A DNA stretch of 64,000 nucleotides from Candidatus Binatia bacterium. GTDB taxonomy: Bacteria; Desulfobacterota; Binatia; UBA12015. Below, piece after piece: positions 60,912 through 64,000 of this stretch. A program made the translations under genes and the position numbers. The notes under the pieces were generated by a model. That model was not told the origin of the DNA. It did not search any database and saw only the letters and a program-made list of their open reading frames with translations. How positions within the stretch are numbered: position 1 is the first letter of the stretch; the number at the start of each line of letters is the position of its first letter. The stretch is taken from contig JAQWRY010000028.1 in the NCBI GenBank assembly GCA_029243485.1, forward strand, positions 124,001-188,000, in the 5' to 3' direction.

Positions 60912-61820
60912 CTATCCCTCTTCCGCCCACACCCGAAGCAGCTGGTGCGCGATCGCCATCTTCGGTGGCACCGCGAGTTTGTCCGTTGGGCGGCGGAGCG
61001 ACTGGCGGGCCTCGTCGCGGGTGAACCAGAGGGCTTCCTCCAGCTCCGACGTGTCCACGGTGATGTCTTCGCTCGTTGCTTCGGCCATGCAGCCCATCAT
61101 CAGCGAGGCGGGGAAGGGCCATGGCTGGGACGAGTGGTATCGGACGGCGCCGACCTCGATCCCGGCTTCTTCCATGACCTCTCGGCGGACGGTTTCCTCG
61201 AGCGTCTCGCCGGCTTCGACGAAGCCGGCAAGGGCGGAGAAGAACGGGCGGGGCCACGCCGGCTGGCGGCCGAGGAGGCAGCGGTCGTCCTTGTAGACCA
61301 GCATGATCGCGACGGGGTCGGTGCGCGGGAAGTGTTCGGTGTCGCAACTCGGGCACTGGCGGGCCCAGCCGCCGTCTTTCGCGTGCGTGGGCTGACCGCA
61401 GCCGGGGCAGAAGCCGTGGCGCGCATGCCAGTCGACCATGTGGCGGGCCTGGGCTGCGATCGAAGCGTCTTCGACCGAGAGTCGGGTGGCAATGGCGCGG
61501 AGGTCGGGGAACTCGGCGTCGCGCAGGCCGAGCTTCTCGCCCGGATGCTCTACGCCGGTGACGTCGACTGCGAACAGCATCTTATCGCCGCGCGACCCGA
61601 GGAAGATCGGCTCGCTTCCGGGGGCACGCAGGTCGAGGACATGCGAGCGGCACCAGGCGAGGCCCGGCGTCTCCTGCCCCTGAACGGCCGGCGCCAACTT
61701 CGAGACGGCGAGGAATCTCGTGGTCTTGGCTTCGAGTTGCGCGGCCATCCAGTCGGGATCGCGTCGGTGGCGGTCGAGACGGTCGAGTGGGCTTCCGGCA
61801 AAGGTATGCGGCTGAGTCAC
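60912..61820 (-). CDS. nudC: NAD(+) diphosphatase / NUDIX decapping-type enzyme
   Basis: Hydrolyses NAD(H) to NMN(H) and AMP and can remove NAD caps from RNA (302 residues). The zinc ribbon is 'FCPGCGQPTHAKDGGW' plus 'CPSCDTEHFPR'. The Nudix box is 'GFVEAGETLEETVRREVMEE' continuing 'AG'. The NAD-specific motif 'SQPWPFPASLM' follows it. All are in the standard NudC order after an N-terminal domain. ATG at 61820 is near the only good start. Confidence 0.95.
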   Translation of the reverse strand: MTQPHTFAGSPLDRLDRHRRDPDWMAAQLEAKTTRFLAVSKLAPAVQGQETPGLAWCRSHVLDLRAPGSEPIFLGSRGDKMLFAVDVTGVEHPGEKLGLRDAEFPDLRAIATRLSVEDASIAAQARHMVDWHARHGFCPGCGQPTHAKDGGWARQCPSCDTEHFPRTDPVAIMLVYKDDRCLLGRQPAWPRPFFSALAGFVEAGETLEETVRREVMEEAGIEVGAVRYHSSQPWPFPASLMMGCMAEATSEDITVDTSELEEALWFTRDEARQSLRRPTDKLAVPPKMAIAHQLLRVWAEEG

Positions 61821-61900
61821 AATCGGAGGCTAGGCGACCGGGCCCCGGCGTTCAATGCGTCGGCCCGTGAAGCCCCGGCCGGGTCTGGTAGACCCTCCGG

Positions 61901-62272
61901 ATGCGTTTCTGGTCGATCGTTCTCGTCGCAGGGCTTCTCTTCGGTTGTGCGAAGTCGGCTCCGCCCCTGCCTCCCGCGGATCATACCTACTCGACGAGGG
62001 GGATCGTGGAGCGCCTGCCGAGTCGGAGCGACGCTCACATCATCATCTTGCACGAGGAGCTTCCCAACTTCATCGGGATCGACGGCGACGCCGCCACGAT
62101 GCAGTCGATGGCGATGCCGTTCGCGTTCAGCCCGGGCGTTTCGGCTGCCGGGGCGAAGGACGGCACCAAGGTGGCGTTCACGTTCGAAGTGCGTTGGACC
62201 GGTGCGGAGCCGCTGTTGATCACGAAGCTTGAAGTTCTCCCGGAGGACACGACGCTCGAACTCGAGGATTGA
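61901..62272 (+). CDS. CusF-like copper-binding lipoprotein
   Basis: A 123-residue lipoprotein with signal ending 'LLFGC'. The mature part resembles CusF/copper-binding OB-fold proteins: 'YSTRGIVERLPSRSDAHIII', 'LHEELPNFIG', then the Met-rich 'MQSMAMPFAFSP' and 'DGTKVAFTFEVRW'. CusF binds Cu(I)/Ag(I) with Met, His and Trp ligands; Met and His are here, but exact ligands are uncertain. No Cus efflux genes are adjacent. Another reading is a generic periplasmic metal-binding protein. Confidence 0.72.
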   Translation: MRFWSIVLVAGLLFGCAKSAPPLPPADHTYSTRGIVERLPSRSDAHIIILHEELPNFIGIDGDAATMQSMAMPFAFSPGVSAAGAKDGTKVAFTFEVRWTGAEPLLITKLEVLPEDTTLELED

Positions 62273-62293
62273 ATTCCGTGCGCTGATCCCGGG

Positions 62294-63463
62294 TCAGGCG
62301 AGGGCAAGTCGGAGTCGTACCCGGGTTCCGCTCTCGCCGAGTGCCAGCGTCGAGACGAGCTGTCCGCCGATTCCATCGTGGACGTCTTGCATGATGCGTT
62401 CGCGCTCGGCCGCGATGGCCGACTCGCGCTCGAGGACCCGTAGGCGCTGGTAGTTTGACTCCAGGAGGTCGTGCTTGTGCTGGACGCGTCTCTGGAGTTC
62501 ACGGTTCAGGGTCTCGGCCTCGGTGAGGCTACTGGTCAACGTCGCGAGGATCGTCCACCCCGTGAACAGCATGGCGACCGACGCGGCATAGGGGGCGAGT
62601 CAGAAGCCCGAGATCGGGCCGCCCCAGAACACGGAAGCGAGATTGTGGCCGGCGAATAGGGCGCCCACGATGGTCGCCGTGGTCAGGGTCTTCGGGTACG
62701 TGATGAGCCCCCGCGTCGTCGCGTGGTAGACGAGGAGCAGGATGTACCCGGCCACTGTGCCCGTGATGACCCGCCAGCTTATCCACGACGCGAAGGCATA
62801 GCGGGTGGGTCGCGCAGGAAACCCTGGGTGAGGACGACCGCCCAGAGGATGAAGGCTGCGGCGAACCACGGGTTCGCGCCTTCGTCGTCGTCGCGTACGA
62901 AGACGCCGAGGATGAGAAGCGCGACCGCTAAACACAGGGTCGCCACGATCTGCGGGACGAGAACCGTGAACGTCGATTGGGTTTCGAAGCTCGGTTGGAG
63001 GACCGCGTGGGGCCCGATGAGTACGGGGTCGAGGATGCCGGAGAACGCCGGCTCGACCACCAGGCGGATTCGTACCACGTTGCGGCCGGCCTGGAGCATG
63101 CCGGTCGGCACGTTGGAGAGCAGTGGGCGGTTTGCGTTTCGGCTGAGCGGCCGCTCCATGCTGCCACCGTCACCGATGAAGTAACCGTTGACGTGGGCCG
63201 GCGTTCATGGCGAGCCGCGCAAGGAACACCGCCCACAACTCGTCAGTTGCTTCGTCGAGATCCGGGGAGAGCTCGTAGGTCGCCTCTTGATGCTTCAGCC
63301 GCCGGTCCGGCCGCCAATAGTCCGGCAGTTCGGCCTTCTGCGGAACCTCATCCGCATACCGGATCGTACCCTCGTCGAGAGACACGACGGGGTCCGAACC
63401 GGACGGGGTGCATCCCGGGAGAGGGACCGCGACGGTCATCGCTAGGAGCAGCAGTAGTCGCAT
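62294..63463 (-). pseudogene. Dead 7TM histidine kinase
   Basis: Pieces on one strand, in at least three frames. There is a lipoprotein-like N-terminus ('AMTVAVPLPGC'), a sensor domain ('ELPDYWRPDRRLKHQEATYE', 'SRNANRPLLSNVPTGMLQAG'), and membrane segments ('VATLCLAVALLILGVFV', 'FAAAFILWAVVLTQGFL'). A HisKA_3-like phosphoacceptor helix ('RIMQDVHDGIGGQLVSTLAL') then runs straight into the last strand of an ATPase ('GTRVRLRLALA'). The HATPase core is deleted and several frameshifts are needed, so it cannot be active. Confidence 0.75.
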
Positions 63464-63539
63464 GGCGAATTGAAGGCTCTCATCTTGAACGAGCGGGCCC
63501 CCTTGGTCAGAGCGGCGCTCGGCGCTACTCTCGGACTCC

Positions 63540-63770
63540 TTGAGCGAAGAGAAGCCAGAACCGGTGGACATCCCCTACGCGCAGCTTTCGAAGGATGCGT
63601 TGCAGGGGCTGATCGAGGAATTCGTCACGCGGGACGGGACCGACTACGGGGTGAGCGAGCGCACTCTCGGATCCAAGATCGCCTCCGTCCACGGGCTGCT
63701 CGAGCGGGGGGAGGCGCGGGTGGTGTTCGACCCCGAGACCGGGACCGCGAACATCGTCGTCGCCGTTTGA
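63540..63770 (+). CDS. YheU family (UPF0270) protein
   Basis: A 76-residue small protein. It matches the YheU pattern: 'IPYAQLSKDALQGLIEEFVT', 'RDGTDYGVSERTLGSKIA' and a C-terminal strand pair. YheU-type proteins have no firmly known role. The frame begins at TTG 63540; a GTG at 63561 would begin nearer the family's usual start. It diverges from the dead kinase. Confidence 0.75.
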   Translation: MSEEKPEPVDIPYAQLSKDALQGLIEEFVTRDGTDYGVSERTLGSKIASVHGLLERGEARVVFDPETGTANIVVAV

Positions 63771-63871
63771 ACGGTCGTCTCAATTCCGGAAACGCCCGAC
63801 TTTCGGCGGACGCGTCCCTTCCTTATGGTTGCTGGATACCCCAAGCGCCAAATTATTAAGGAGGTTCCAGA

Positions 63872-64000
63872 ATGGGTGGTTTTCTCGAAGGAAAGGCGGT
63901 CGCCATCACCGGCTCGGGCCGGGGCATCGGACGTGCGATCGCGCTGGCCTGTGCGGCCGAGGGCGCGAAGGTCGTGGTCAATGACTACGGCGTCTCGATG
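63872..64000 (+). CDS. SDR family oxidoreductase (3' end outside window)
   Basis: The first 43 codons are visible. They read a classic SDR start, '[20 protein letters not shown]', with the T-G-x3-G-x-G cofactor motif and then '[13 protein letters not shown]'. A strong AAGGAGG lies 8 bp before the ATG. The Asp in 'NDYG' suggests NAD preference. It resembles SDRs of the steroid/fatty acyl type, but the rest is not in the window. Confidence 0.85.
   Translation, partial: MGGFLEGKAVAITGSGRGIGRAIALACAAEGAKVVVNDYGVSM

Noticed and set aside
1-64000. CRISPR arrays, tRNA or rRNA genes, phage or full IS elements
   Set aside because: I looked for regular direct repeats, cloverleaf-like patterns and transposase motifs and saw none; short tRNAs could still be missed by eye.

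Overview
The window is about 64 kb of GC-rich bacterial chromosome with densely packed genes on both strands. Class I SAM methyltransferases, phytanoyl-CoA and TauD dioxygenases, a Rieske oxygenase, a TIGR03617-like LLM oxidoreductase, acyl-CoA dehydrogenase, many lipoproteins and a three-subunit succinate dehydrogenase with a single cytochrome b suggest a deltaproteobacteria-like lineage (Binatota, Myxococcota or Desulfobacterota-related). That placement is inference. I see no rRNA, tRNA, CRISPR array, phage or full insertion sequence.

Layout. 0-6.5 kb: MATE transporter (cut by the window edge), a CPA1/TrkA antiporter, a fused OtsA-OtsB trehalose enzyme and a HupE-like membrane protein. 6.4-14.3 kb: parvulin isomerase, RluA pseudouridine synthase, acyl-CoA dehydrogenase, lytic-transglycosylase lipoprotein, SGNH hydrolase, lipoprotein methyltransferase, FtsH. 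14.3-20.4 kb: RsgA, a frameshifted secreted protein, SnoaL-like and Rieske proteins, two overlapping lipoproteins, GST. 20.5-25 kb: sdhC-sdhA-sdhB followed by a YheT-type hydrolase. 25.4-33.4 kb: crotonase, SDR, then a glycosyltransferase / methyltransferase / alpha-alpha-toroid operon facing a CmcI-like methyltransferase, a hexapeptide acyltransferase and a TPR protein. 33.4-37.3 kb: a MITE-like element, a shortened methyltransferase and shortened TetR, two Fe(II)/2OG dioxygenases, a GATase and a dead metallopeptidase. 37.4-46.8 kb: CehA/McbA hydrolase, GNAT, dead sigma-54 activator, TauE/SafE, CstA, nuclease-like lipoprotein, LLM oxidoreductase. 46.8-53.8 kb: dead PAS kinase, RelA/SpoT-type HD protein, and an ECF sigma / zinc anti-sigma / VIT-VWA module. 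53.8-64 kb: cupin, K+/H+ antiporter, HTH protein, xylB-xylA-TauE/SafE, dead amidohydrolase, NudC, CusF-like lipoprotein, dead 7TM histidine kinase, YheU, and the start of an SDR.

Two themes stand out. First, at least seven genes are decayed, and most are regulators or sensors. They usually keep recognisable N- and C-terminal pieces while the catalytic core is deleted, which looks like deletion-driven loss of signalling genes. Second, several apparently intact genes carry informative anomalies. The OtsB half of the trehalose fusion lacks its HAD nucleophile, the HD protein has one intact and one degenerate HD-like half, and a methyltransferase and a VOC protein carry lipoprotein signals.
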